A DNA stretch of 64,000 nt from Hellea sp. (lineage in GTDB: Bacteria; Pseudomonadota; Alphaproteobacteria; Caulobacterales; Maricaulaceae), in NCBI GenBank assembly GCA_020631215.1, contig JAHDHS010000007.1, positions 30,895 to 94,894 of the forward strand. Reading direction: 5' to 3'. A program made the translations under genes and the position numbers. This document shows, one piece after another, positions 28,236 through 37,346 of the stretch (position 1 is its first letter; the number at the start of each line of letters is the position of its first letter). The notes beneath the pieces were generated by a model, which was not told the DNA's origin, did not search any database, and saw nothing but the letters and a program-made list of their open reading frames with translations.

Positions 28236-29515
28236 GGCGTGTCTCCCGTCATGGCCGCTTTGGTCTTGATCGCTCCATCCTCGACAATGGCGATTTTCAT
28301 TCCGTCAGCGACGCCGCGAATGGGCGAGATAATGACCGGTGTCCCGACATCAATGCCGCCTGACAGGATCGCCTGATCCCGATCCGATGACATGACAGAC
28401 ACAGTTTTTATGCTCAGGGTTTCATCTTCATTGGCGACATAGATATTATCTTTGCCGCGCAGTGCAGCGCGGGGAACAATGATCACATCATCCAATATTT
28501 GTCCCGCAATCTCAGCATCGACAAAAATACCCGGCGCGAGGGGTGTGCCGTCATCCGCGCCTGTGCCAAACGGATCGCGCACTTCGACATAGGCAAACAG
28601 AACCCGCGTCTTACTGTCAAAGCGGCTATCGGTTCGTACAATCCGGCCCTGCCACTCGCTGAATCGGCCAGCAACATCGGCGGATAAAGTAACGGGAATG
28701 CCCTGCCCGGCTTTGGCTTCATAACCTAAATATAAGCCCGCCTGCCGCAGATCCTGATTGGTCAAGGGCAAACGTACATCCATGACATCCGTCGCATAGA
28801 CTTCGCCCAGCCGTGTGCCCGTCGTGACATATTCACCCTGATCAATATGGCGCATGGTGACGCGGCCATCAAAGGGCGCATAGATAGAGGTCCGCGACAA
28901 TTGTAATTCGGCTTCGCCTAATCGCGCCTGTGCGGCCTCTAACTGCGCCGCCGCTTCGGCCATTTGGGGTTCTCTGAGAGTCAAAGGCGTGGCTTGACCT
29001 CCATTCCCGATTTCCTGCCAATCGCGCAGGGCAATCGCTGCCTCGGATTTTTCACGGGTCAGAGCTGTCTCTGCTTGCGCGACATTGGCTTTGGCTTGCA
29101 CCGCGCGAAGCTGAAATTCCGCCGGATCAATCCGGGCCAACAACTCGCCTTTTTTGAAACGCCCACCCTCTATGAATTTCGGGGACATGAAAGTGATTTT
29201 CCCGCTGACCTGCGGGACAATATTGATCTCGGTACGCGGCTGCACCTCGCCCTGAGCCGTCACTTTCAGCGTAACATCATCGGCTTTCGCTTTTGCAGTC
29301 AGGACGGGTATGGCTTTGGCCACCTCTTCTTTTTCTTCGGGCTTGGGCTTAAGGGCGCTCATGGCGATGGTTACGATCACCGCCGCAGCAATCACAATCA
29401 CAGGCAAAGCGAAGGTCACCAAACGCCAAAACCATAATTTACGCTTTCCGCGCGATTGTGTCGTGTCTTGCCCATCATCCATAGACGGATTCCGGGTCTG
29501 TGCAGACTCCTGCAT
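28232..29515 (-). CDS. RND efflux membrane-fusion (adaptor) protein
   Basis: A 427-residue HlyD/AcrA-type periplasmic adaptor linking the pump to an outer-membrane channel. The ATG at 29515 follows a strong GGGAGG site, so the upstream in-frame start is rejected. An N-terminal anchor helix (LVTFALPVIVIAAAVIVTIA) is followed by the lipoyl half-motifs GEVQPRTEINIVPQVSGKI and YAPFDGRVTMRHIDQGEYV, with a coiled-coil hairpin of AQAETAL and AQARLGEAELQL between them. It is the first gene of the two-gene pump operon. Confidence 0.93.
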   Translation of the reverse strand: MQESAQTRNPSMDDGQDTTQSRGKRKLWFWRLVTFALPVIVIAAAVIVTIAMSALKPKPEEKEEVAKAIPVLTAKAKADDVTLKVTAQGEVQPRTEINIVPQVSGKITFMSPKFIEGGRFKKGELLARIDPAEFQLRAVQAKANVAQAETALTREKSEAAIALRDWQEIGNGGQATPLTLREPQMAEAAAQLEAAQARLGEAELQLSRTSIYAPFDGRVTMRHIDQGEYVTTGTRLGEVYATDVMDVRLPLTNQDLRQAGLYLGYEAKAGQGIPVTLSADVAGRFSEWQGRIVRTDSRFDSKTRVLFAYVEVRDPFGTGADDGTPLAPGIFVDAEIAGQILDDVIIVPRAALRGKDNIYVANEDETLSIKTVSVMSSDRDQAILSGGIDVGTPVIISPIRGVADGMKIAIVEDGAIKTKAAMTGDTP

Positions 29516-29570
29516 AATAGCCTCCCTTCCGGCTGGCACGCCGGGCATTTTTTCAAAGCTAACACAATAA

Positions 29571-29587
29571 TTATCGTTTTACAATAA
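29571..29587. promoter_or_regulatory. Palindromic operator-like site upstream of the RND operon
   Basis: Read on the minus strand, TTATTGT-AAA-ACGATAA is a near-perfect inverted repeat (6 of 7 positions pair), in a very AT-rich stretch 56 bases before the adaptor start. Its size and position suit a TetR/AcrR-type repressor site. No regulator gene lies beside it, so this is inference only. Confidence 0.35.
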
Positions 29588-29742
29588 TAATTTATTGAAA
29601 ATCAAAATGAGTTAAACTTTAGCTGTCAGCGCATAGAATGACTGTTATCTACCTGTTTTAACGGGGGAATCAGGTTGCAGTTTGCCGACGAGTTGCATAG
29701 TTTGCGCCAAATTTGAAATCGCCACAGCATGAATGGGCTGAT

Positions 29743-32700
29743 ATGACAACTCCATCTATCCCGGCGCGGGCCGTTAATAAGGCCAAACGCGTCATCAATG
29801 ACCCGAAAAGGCTGAAACGAGAGCTGGCCTTTGTCAAACCCATGATGGGTATCAAACCCAAACCCGCCACAGCGGTGACTTGCCTGGGCGCGAATTGGGA
29901 AGACAAGCCCGACTTGCCCGTCGCTGTTCTTTGGGATTTCAGCGGATGGAAACGCGAATATATCGTGTCTTACCTACCTGAATACCGCCTGGCCTTTGCC
30001 AATGGCCGGCCGAATGTCGGCGAAGTCAAAACGGAGCTGGGGCAAGATTGGGATATCGATTCTGTCGTCTTTATCGGCTGGGGCCGGAATTTTTCAGGCG
30101 CCCCGGCGAGTTATGCCCAGAAAAATGACATTCCGGTATTTAACATGGAAGACGGCTTTCTGCGGTCTTTCGGACCGGGTGAATTGCATTCCAAACCACA
30201 TTCGCTGGTGCTGGATAAAACCGGTATGTATTTTGACGGCACCCGCCCATCCGATCTGGAGACCCTGCTCAATACGCATGACTTTGCCTCTGATAAAAAA
30301 TTACAGACTCAAGCAGAGGCCGCCATAGCCATGGTGAAAGCGGGTAAGCTGACCAAATATTACCCCTTGGTCGAGAGCGATTCAGAACTGGACATAGACG
30401 ATTCTCAAGGCCCGGCCACCTTGGCCCTGTTACAGATCGAAACCGATGCCTCTATTAAATATGGCCGCAACTCCAAACAAGGTCGGCACAATAGATTTAG
30501 TAATAAGAAATTTCTGACGTCGGTCGCAGAACTTCATAAAACCGGGCAAGTCCTTTACCGCCCGCATCCGGATTCAAAACGGTATAAAAAAGCCGCCTAT
30601 CCAGAGCAGCACGAAAATGTATCCCTGAACAAAATTCCAGATGCTGTCTCCTTACATGATGCCATGGCAAAAATTGGCAATATTCACACACAGACATCGC
30701 TCGCAGGTTTTGAGGCTCTGGTCATGGGGCATGACGTCACCATTCATGGCTTGCCATTTTATGCGGGTTGGGGCCTTGCGACAGAAAAAATGAAATCTGA
30801 ACGCCGTAAGGCCAAGCTTTCCGTTCAGGACGTTTTTGCCGGGGCATATCTGCTATATCCCCGCTATCTTCATCCAGCCAGTGACGAGCTTTGCAGCTTT
30901 TTTGACGTCGCCGGATATTTCATGGTTGAGAAGGTCAAATTTGGCGATGTCCTGACGATACCTAAAGAGGTGATAAATTTCGAAGCGTTACGCGGCCATG
31001 AAAAAGATCTGCCTGCGCCTTTAAGACTGCTTATGTATCTGGACGAGACGCCTTTTGTCGGGTCTGCCGACACAGAGAAGGTGATGGCCATTGCGCAAAA
31101 GAATTTCAAACTGGCGGAATTTCAACAATTCTCACAGCTTTTGATTCAATCCTCTAATTATGACGCTTTGCAGCAATATTCTAATTTAGCGGTCAAAACT
31201 TTCGGAAAAGAATGGCCAAAATTAAGACGCAATAAAACACTGCTATACAGTTTCCTGAGAGCCCTGGGCACGGCCCAGAAAAACTCCAATGGCCGCGTTA
31301 TCGACTCGATTGATGACATTGGCAAAGAACTGATTGCTTTATTTGATGAAGACTCTGCTTATCTGCCGACAGTCACAGAATATGCACGTGTGCAGTCAAA
31401 CAACTTGCAATATCAGGCCTTGGAAAACCTACTGAATGAACTTGAGACTGCAGAAAACATAAACCACGCCGCCGCGCAAAGACTTTGCTCGCTCTTATCT
31501 GCAAGGCCCACGCGTAGCGAGCGCAACCACTCCCGCCGACGGGCTTTACGCTACCGCGCAGCGGATCAATATAAAAACGGTCTAAGCAAAAGCTACCCAA
31601 GCCGCTATGATCTGTTTTTAAATACGGCTTTATATCACGTGGCTCTGGACGAATTATCCGGTGTGAAAAACGCCTATGATTTACATTTGGACATGTTCAA
31701 AGGGAAGTTTTCTTTTGATCACCCTGACTTTCCGAAATGGGGGGCGCTTAAGAGGCGGCATTCTCATTTTTATCAGCTGTTTAATTACCTGCTAAAATCC
31801 GGTGAGTATGATCTAGTGACTAAAATGCTGGATGAGCATTTTTTCAAATCATCTGCTAAACATGGCAGCAATGAACAGGTCATGATGGAAAATCTACGAC
31901 TTATGATTAAATCCGCGCAGGCCGATTATCGCGGTTATGTCAGTGACCTAAGCGTCTCGCTCCCGGCCACGCAGAAAATTCAGACAACCATTATCGGCTA
32001 TTCCAAGGCATTGAAAAGCTTTGGTGAGTTTCACCGGGCCCGGGATGTTTTGCAGGAAAACCGCGATCAATTAAAGACGCCTGAAAAACGTGTGGCGATT
32101 GAAACCGAGATCGACAAAATTTCCTTTTCCCTTCGCACAGGCCAAATCCTGGCATCCTACCCACAGCCCAAACTCCCCAAGGGTGTGATCTTTCTGGCAT
32201 CACAGACCTGTTTCAATACGATGGCAATGATGACGCCGGCCCTATTGGCCCTGAAGAAAAAAGGCTATGCGGTGATCAATATCATGCAAGGCATGGCCCC
32301 GAATGACCCGACAGGCATTGATTACATCGATCAATTCTCCGCTTGCCTGCCCGCAACGCTTTATCAACATGATCTACAAAATCCGTGGGAAGTGAATTGG
32401 GAAAAGCGCGAGGTTATCTGCCGCGATGTCAATTATTACCAAGGCTTTTATGAACGGCTCTCCACAGCCCACCGAATATATCACGTCGATATTAATCAGG
32501 ACGCGATCAACCGGGATTTCATGACGCAGCTACGCCGGACGGATATGTGTATTTCTATCTGCCAGCGCATCAAGGACGCGGTTGTTGATCGCGATATCAA
32601 TGTTGCCTTCGTCACAGGTAACAGCCATGTCACGCCCTTTTCCGGCATTCGGGATTTCTGCCGCGCGGCGGATGACCCTCGGCTGGCCTTTATTAATTGC

Positions 32701-33657
32701 AATGTCGCCTATGAGAGTTATTTTTCCAATCTGGGCAGTAAATTCGCCTCGACTATGTGCGTGACGGATATGACCCTGCACAAAGACAGGCGCGCACCTT
32801 TTATGGCACTCGGCGAAGACTTTGAAGCTTGGTATGCCGAAAATAAAAACAATTCCGAGTTTAAAGAACGCGCGGATAAGATGATTAAGGTCAATCGTAA
32901 CAGTTCGACCGATAACAGCACCGAAAAAGAACTCATCAAATTCTTCAAAGCGCAGAAAAAAGCTGGGAAAAAGATTGTCTGTTGTTTCGGTAAGGTGCCG
33001 GTTGATCTGAATGTGCCTTATGACGGCGGACCGGCGCATCAGGATATGGCGGACTGGATTACGCATACGGCGAAAATCTGCGGAGAAAGCCAGGATATCA
33101 TCCTGCTTGTGAAGCCTCACCCGCATGAGCTACGCCCTGAAATTGCGCTGGATCTAATCGGCGGCTTTCATGATTTGATCGACACAGAGATTAAACCCAA
33201 CGTCAAATTGCTGGGCCACAGAGACATCAATGTCCATGCGCTTGCGCCCTATCTTGATCTGGCTGTTTTGTGGAACGGATCAAGCTCACTGGAACTGACG
33301 GCCCTTGGCATTCCGGTGATGATGTGTTCGCATTTCGGCAATCACGACTACCCTGTCGATTTGATTTATCCAAAATCACGCAAGCAATATGAAACATATC
33401 TGAAAGCCGGTAACTACAAGACGCCCAGCGCGTCATTGCGCAAAAAGGCCGCCTTCCTGATTTCCTATATGGGAACAGAAGAGATCTCTATCTTAAACGA
33501 ATACGCGCTGCGTCAGGTGACAAATGACAAGGTTGGTATTCCGCGCTGGCGCGAAGACAAAATCGCAGAGTTCCTAGAGCATGGCGATCCAAAAATGGAT
33601 CTCATCGCCATGCGCATTGTCGAGAAATTTGAGGGCAAACCACCAAGGCGGTCTTAA
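29743..33657 (+). CDS. Giant two-module capsule polysaccharide glycosyltransferase, KpsC-like
   Basis: A 1,304-residue protein from the ATG at 29743; a TTG ten codons upstream is less likely. The first ~400 residues match KpsC/LipB (beta-Kdo transferase) capsule proteins: MEDGFLRSFGPG (about 135-146), YRPHPDS (about 272), HTQTSLAGFEAL (about 315) and GLPFYAGWGL (about 336). The middle (about 400-820) is helical, perhaps TPR-like. The C-terminal ~450 residues form a second capsule-synthesis-like module, with LVKPHPHE near 1122 and WNGSSSLELTALGIPVM near 1177. E. coli KpsC is about half this size. It would act in the cytosol on a lipid-linked glycan and opens the surface-glycan locus. It is alone on its strand, followed by a methyltransferase gene. 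Confidence 0.8.
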   Translation: MTTPSIPARAVNKAKRVINDPKRLKRELAFVKPMMGIKPKPATAVTCLGANWEDKPDLPVAVLWDFSGWKREYIVSYLPEYRLAFANGRPNVGEVKTELGQDWDIDSVVFIGWGRNFSGAPASYAQKNDIPVFNMEDGFLRSFGPGELHSKPHSLVLDKTGMYFDGTRPSDLETLLNTHDFASDKKLQTQAEAAIAMVKAGKLTKYYPLVESDSELDIDDSQGPATLALLQIETDASIKYGRNSKQGRHNRFSNKKFLTSVAELHKTGQVLYRPHPDSKRYKKAAYPEQHENVSLNKIPDAVSLHDAMAKIGNIHTQTSLAGFEALVMGHDVTIHGLPFYAGWGLATEKMKSERRKAKLSVQDVFAGAYLLYPRYLHPASDELCSFFDVAGYFMVEKVKFGDVLTIPKEVINFEALRGHEKDLPAPLRLLMYLDETPFVGSADTEKVMAIAQKNFKLAEFQQFSQLLIQSSNYDALQQYSNLAVKTFGKEWPKLRRNKTLLYSFLRALGTAQKNSNGRVIDSIDDIGKELIALFDEDSAYLPTVTEYARVQSNNLQYQALENLLNELETAENINHAAAQRLCSLLSARPTRSERNHSRRRALRYRAADQYKNGLSKSYPSRYDLFLNTALYHVALDELSGVKNAYDLHLDMFKGKFSFDHPDFPKWGALKRRHSHFYQLFNYLLKSGEYDLVTKMLDEHFFKSSAKHGSNEQVMMENLRLMIKSAQADYRGYVSDLSVSLPATQKIQTTIIGYSKALKSFGEFHRARDVLQENRDQLKTPEKRVAIETEIDKISFSLRTGQILASYPQPKLPKGVIFLASQTCFNTMAMMTPALLALKKKGYAVINIMQGMAPNDPTGIDYIDQFSACLPATLYQHDLQNPWEVNWEKREVICRDVNYYQGFYERLSTAHRIYHVDINQDAINRDFMTQLRRTDMCISICQRIKDAVVDRDINVAFVTGNSHVTPFSGIRDFCRAADDPRLAFINCNVAYESYFSNLGSKFASTMCVTDMTLHKDRRAPFMALGEDFEAWYAENKNNSEFKERADKMIKVNRNSSTDNSTEKELIKFFKAQKKAGKKIVCCFGKVPVDLNVPYDGGPAHQDMADWITHTAKICGESQDIILLVKPHPHELRPEIALDLIGGFHDLIDTEIKPNVKLLGHRDINVHALAPYLDLAVLWNGSSSLELTALGIPVMMCSHFGNHDYPVDLIYPKSRKQYETYLKAGNYKTPSASLRKKAAFLISYMGTEEISILNEYALRQVTNDKVGIPRWREDKIAEFLEHGDPKMDLIAMRIVEKFEGKPPRRS

Positions 33658-33779
33658 AAGTCTTTATACTCAAAAATATTGATTTGCTTGTCATATAGCA
33701 CGACCAGAAGAAAACCGACCAAGGCAAGCATAATCACCCATTTAAAGGCTTTGCTACGATTTGGGTCACGCGTCTTCAT
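33654..33779 (-). CDS. Possible 41-residue single-TM protein
   Basis: An ATG at 33779 opens a 41-codon frame. It has a basic N-terminus (KTRDPNRSKAFK), one hydrophobic helix (WVIMLALVGFLLVVLY) and a charged tail. It runs against the glycosyltransferase gene and its stop overlaps that gene's stop by two bases. The topology is credible for a small membrane protein. There is no clear ribosome site, so it may be chance. Confidence 0.4.
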   Translation of the reverse strand: MKTRDPNRSKAFKWVIMLALVGFLLVVLYDKQINIFEYKDF

Positions 33780-33922
33780 AGAGCGTAACTAACATGGCAA
33801 TATGGAGGGTCAAAGCCCAATTCAGATTTGGCGCAGCTAATTCCTACAAAAAGCCTTTGAATAGCGCCCCTTATGCCGTTAAGAGACGCTGAAATTTTAC
33901 CTTATAGTTACATAGGCATATC

Positions 33923-35089
33923 ATGGCAGACTGGCTCAAAGACACAATTTTCAAATCTAAGGAAATGAAGGGTCTCTATCCGCACGAAAAAGCGGGTAAT
34001 GATGGTGAATATGTAAAAGACAGCTATGAACATCACTGGGGTAAAAAAATAGAAGGGTTGAAAGCCCGAATGGAGCGCGGGGAATCCGTTGCCCATATGA
34101 TGGCCGTCCTAAGAACCTCCCCGCATTTAATCACGGCATATAACCGGGTGGGCGGCCACATTGCCAAACAAAAGCTTAGCGGCTTTACGGAAACACATGA
34201 TGGGAAATCCATGTCACGCCTCGGTATGACAGAAGGCCGTTATGTCGTGATGCCCAATTTTGATCCTTTGGTGAACATTAAGCGGATGACAAATGACTTC
34301 CGAAATATAGTGGAATTGGGAGCCGGGCCCGGCTGGAATCTCTTCGATATTGGCATATATTTAGGCAAGCATAAACTGACCAAGAGATTTCTTTTTGGAT
34401 TGGAATATTCTGATGCGGGCGTTGAGATTATCAATATGCTCGGCGAACATGAAAAGATGCCTATCAAAGGATATCAATTTGATTACACTAAACCTGATAT
34501 TTCCATGATCCCTGATAACGGGCCGACATTATTCTATTCACACCTGTCTATCGAACAAGTTGAAGATATTTCACGCGATTTATATAATCAGCTAGCCAAG
34601 CGTAAACATCCCACCAAACTTATCCACGTGGAACCGATAGGCTGGCAAAGATACCCGGATATCGTTGCGGCACGAATGAAAAATGATGATGACTTTTTCA
34701 AAGCCCTGATCACTAACCGCCTCACGGATCTGGATGCTCCGCATGCCGGGGTTATGAATGCAGCCATTAACTCCTGGCGCGTGAAGTATAATCGCAACAC
34801 AATGTCTCATATACAGCATTTTGAGAAAGCAGGAAAACTACGCATTGATTACGCACATTATGACTTCACTCATAATAATAATGTGAATGCAGCCAATCCT
34901 TGCTCTTACATCGAAATGACATTCAATCCGGATCAGAAGAGCCCTGTCAAAGCCGTCAAAGCCGCTGCACCGAAAACAACAAAAAAACCGGCTTCAAAAC
35001 GCACGAAAACCAAAACCAGCGGGAAAACGAAGACCACGCGGGCCAAGAAATTCAATATTATAAAATCATCGACTAAGAAAAAGACATAG
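33923..35089 (+). CDS. SAM-dependent methyltransferase with lysine-rich C-terminal tail
   Basis: A 388-residue protein. IVELGAGPGWN (about 128-138) is a class I methyltransferase SAM-binding motif I, followed by a Rossmann-like pattern (FLFGLEYSDAG, then the motif-II-like acidic strand end). It resembles putative sugar O-methyltransferases of capsule loci, and it lies in one here. The last ~50 residues are almost only Lys, Ala, Pro, Thr and Ser (KAAAPKTTKKPASKRTK and similar), like a histone H1 or AlgP-type tail, which is unusual for this family. The tail might bind nucleic acid or acidic polysaccharide. The exact acceptor is unknown. Confidence 0.7.
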   Translation: MADWLKDTIFKSKEMKGLYPHEKAGNDGEYVKDSYEHHWGKKIEGLKARMERGESVAHMMAVLRTSPHLITAYNRVGGHIAKQKLSGFTETHDGKSMSRLGMTEGRYVVMPNFDPLVNIKRMTNDFRNIVELGAGPGWNLFDIGIYLGKHKLTKRFLFGLEYSDAGVEIINMLGEHEKMPIKGYQFDYTKPDISMIPDNGPTLFYSHLSIEQVEDISRDLYNQLAKRKHPTKLIHVEPIGWQRYPDIVAARMKNDDDFFKALITNRLTDLDAPHAGVMNAAINSWRVKYNRNTMSHIQHFEKAGKLRIDYAHYDFTHNNNVNAANPCSYIEMTFNPDQKSPVKAVKAAAPKTTKKPASKRTKTKTSGKTKTTRAKKFNIIKSSTKKKT

Positions 35090-35117
35090 CCGGACGATCC
35101 AATATCGTCTTGATGTA

Positions 35118-35148
35118 GAGGCCTTACTTAATCCCATGGTAGGGCCTC
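35118..35148. terminator. Probable bidirectional terminator
   Basis: GAGGCC (35118-35123) pairs with GGCCTC (35143-35148), extended by TAC/GTA with a one-base bulge. It lies between the convergent methyltransferase and acyltransferase genes. T-tracts on either side are short, so efficiency is uncertain. Confidence 0.45.
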
Positions 35149-35151
35149 GAT

Positions 35152-37341
35152 TTAAGGAGACACAAGAGGCTCATTACTCTCTAGCACGCCCATCTTGATC
35201 AGTTCCGTGGCAAGTTCTTTGGCAATAATCTCATTGCCCGCCTCATTAGGGTGGCGAATATCTGTATACAAGCCGGGGGGATGACCCTCGAACACGAGCG
35301 AGAGATCGACGCAATATTCAACTGTCGCGCAAAACTCTGTCGCCTGTTCGTAGAATTCAGCTACCGTGTTATAATAGGTTTTGCCGCGCTTGCTTCCGGT
35401 GGCCAACACCTTCTCAGTGGGTTGATAATTGCTATAGCCGATCAATGGTTGAAGCGCCGTAATATAAGTTATGCCTTGGCTCTTGGAAATCGCATGCATC
35501 ATTTCCACATTGGTTTTCCAATTTTCAAATGGCGTGCGCTTTGAATAATTATAGCCATAATGTATTTCTCTTGGCCGAGTGGGTTGATCATCGTTACGTC
35601 GCAAATATGCCAAGGCCGCAAATGTGTTTGGCCATAAATTATTTAACCACAATTTCCCCCGCCGGGATTCTTTAATCATTTGCTCATTGCTAAAGCCGGT
35701 AGTGAATGGCGCGCGCCTTAATCGATTGAGTTCATTTGGGCCATGCAGGGAAAGCACCAAATCTGGCCGCTCAGGCACAATATCTCTTACCAACTTCAAG
35801 AGTTCTTGCGGGGAACCATAACCACCAACACCAGCATTCCAGACACCACAATTCTTCAACGTCCGGCACTCCTGATAGAAAAATTTCGACCATGGTGCCT
35901 CTTTCTTTTTAATAGAAAGGAAGGGATCACTGGTGGAACCACCCAAAATATAAACCTTGTAAAAGTCACCTTGTTTGGGTCTGTGAACACCATAGCCGTC
36001 CCATTGTGAAACCGCATAAGGTTTAGTTTCAAAGTCAAGTCGTCTTGGGTGTGCATATCCGAGTTGCGGGTCAAGTGCCCCCAATACATGCATCGTGCCA
36101 GTCTTCGTATAGTTTTTTTCCGTCTTAAATAACTCCGCTTGGAGCGTAGGTTTTTTCTGCTTAAGATAGGCTTTCCCGCCAACCTCAACCAGCGCAGCCA
36201 CCAAAGCGAAACCCGCCAATCCCATGGCCCAGCCTTGCAGGATGGACCACGGCGTGCGGCCCGCCTGACGGCCGTCAGAGAGCCGGGCCTCATACTCATC
36301 CTTATATCTCGGGCGGCCAAATATCAGAGAGCGTTCAATCAACTCATGGAAGAGCCATGAAAACAGGACCGTTGAGGCCAGCGCCAGAAGCACCGCCGTC
36401 ATCATATCAAGTTTCAGAGAGGCGAACGCATAGGCAAAGGGCAAATGAAACAGATAGACCGGATAGGAAATATTGCCCAAAAACTCGCTGAGCTTGAACA
36501 TCTTCAAACGCGCAATTAACGGATCGACCAAACCGAACAGATAGACAACGGATAAAGAAAAGGCCGATAGAGCATAAATCGCGCCCAACATGAAAACATT
36601 CTTGAACCCGGCAATGCCGTTTTTAAAGGCCGCCAAAAACGCCACCGTAATCCCCAGTGTCACAAGCACCGCCAGGATTGCCGCAGGCCATTTCAAATTT
36701 ATTCTGTCTTTGAACAGAAACATCAAAAACCCGAAGGCAATCGCATCCAGCCGGTAAATGGTCGCCCGGCGAACCGCGACGTTCCAGTCCGCATCCAGAA
36801 ACATCCCCGCCGTCTTGATGATAAAGAACATCAAACAGGCCCCGATAAATATTGTGCTGACTTTCGATTTTCGGAAAATAAAGACTAGGAGCGCCGCCGT
36901 GACATAATACCATTCCTCAACGGCCAGGCTCCAGCTAATGGCAAAGAAATCCGTATTGCTGACGCTGGTAAAGGTGTCGACAAAGACTATTTTTTTGAAA
37001 AATTCGCCCGTGAACAAATTAGCCGTCAGGAAAGCAATCAACACCAGCGCAAATAAATAAGGCGTGATCGTCCTGATCCACCGCCTAAGGAAAAACACCC
37101 AAAGATTATAATTAGATGCATTTCGGTGCAGCTTGATGACCTGCGGCGCCAGAACATAGCCCGACAGGCCAAAGAATATTTCAACCGCAATAATCGAAAT
37201 GCTTTCCATCATCGCATTGTGATGGAAAAGCAGGAAAAAATGCGGGATGGCCACAGCCAGCGCCGCCAATCCGCGCAGCAAATCGAAACCAATGACGCGC
37301 TGCCCGATTACAGGCTTTGACCCGGTGACAGCTTCTGGCAT
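35152..37341 (-). CDS. Acyltransferase-3 / SGNH-hydrolase fusion, glycan O-acetylation
   Basis: A 729-residue inner-membrane protein. The N-terminal ~350 residues form an OafA-like acyltransferase-3 domain with about ten TM helices and the signature GFDLLRGLAALAVAIPHFFL. After a linking TM, the periplasmic part is SGNH-like, with ILGGSTSDPF near 465-472 (block I serine) and DIRHPNEAG near 695 (DxxH pair). Such two-domain enzymes move acetyl groups across the membrane onto surface sugars. It ends the leftward glycan operon and lies 5 bases after the TPR-dioxygenase gene. Confidence 0.85.
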   Translation of the reverse strand: MPEAVTGSKPVIGQRVIGFDLLRGLAALAVAIPHFFLLFHHNAMMESISIIAVEIFFGLSGYVLAPQVIKLHRNASNYNLWVFFLRRWIRTITPYLFALVLIAFLTANLFTGEFFKKIVFVDTFTSVSNTDFFAISWSLAVEEWYYVTAALLVFIFRKSKVSTIFIGACLMFFIIKTAGMFLDADWNVAVRRATIYRLDAIAFGFLMFLFKDRINLKWPAAILAVLVTLGITVAFLAAFKNGIAGFKNVFMLGAIYALSAFSLSVVYLFGLVDPLIARLKMFKLSEFLGNISYPVYLFHLPFAYAFASLKLDMMTAVLLALASTVLFSWLFHELIERSLIFGRPRYKDEYEARLSDGRQAGRTPWSILQGWAMGLAGFALVAALVEVGGKAYLKQKKPTLQAELFKTEKNYTKTGTMHVLGALDPQLGYAHPRRLDFETKPYAVSQWDGYGVHRPKQGDFYKVYILGGSTSDPFLSIKKKEAPWSKFFYQECRTLKNCGVWNAGVGGYGSPQELLKLVRDIVPERPDLVLSLHGPNELNRLRRAPFTTGFSNEQMIKESRRGKLWLNNLWPNTFAALAYLRRNDDQPTRPREIHYGYNYSKRTPFENWKTNVEMMHAISKSQGITYITALQPLIGYSNYQPTEKVLATGSKRGKTYYNTVAEFYEQATEFCATVEYCVDLSLVFEGHPPGLYTDIRHPNEAGNEIIAKELATELIKMGVLESNEPLVSP

Positions 37342-37346
37342 GTGAT

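Noticed and set aside
32530..33126. 198-codon minus-strand frame opposite the KpsC-like gene
   Set aside because: Shadow of a conserved glycosyltransferase module.
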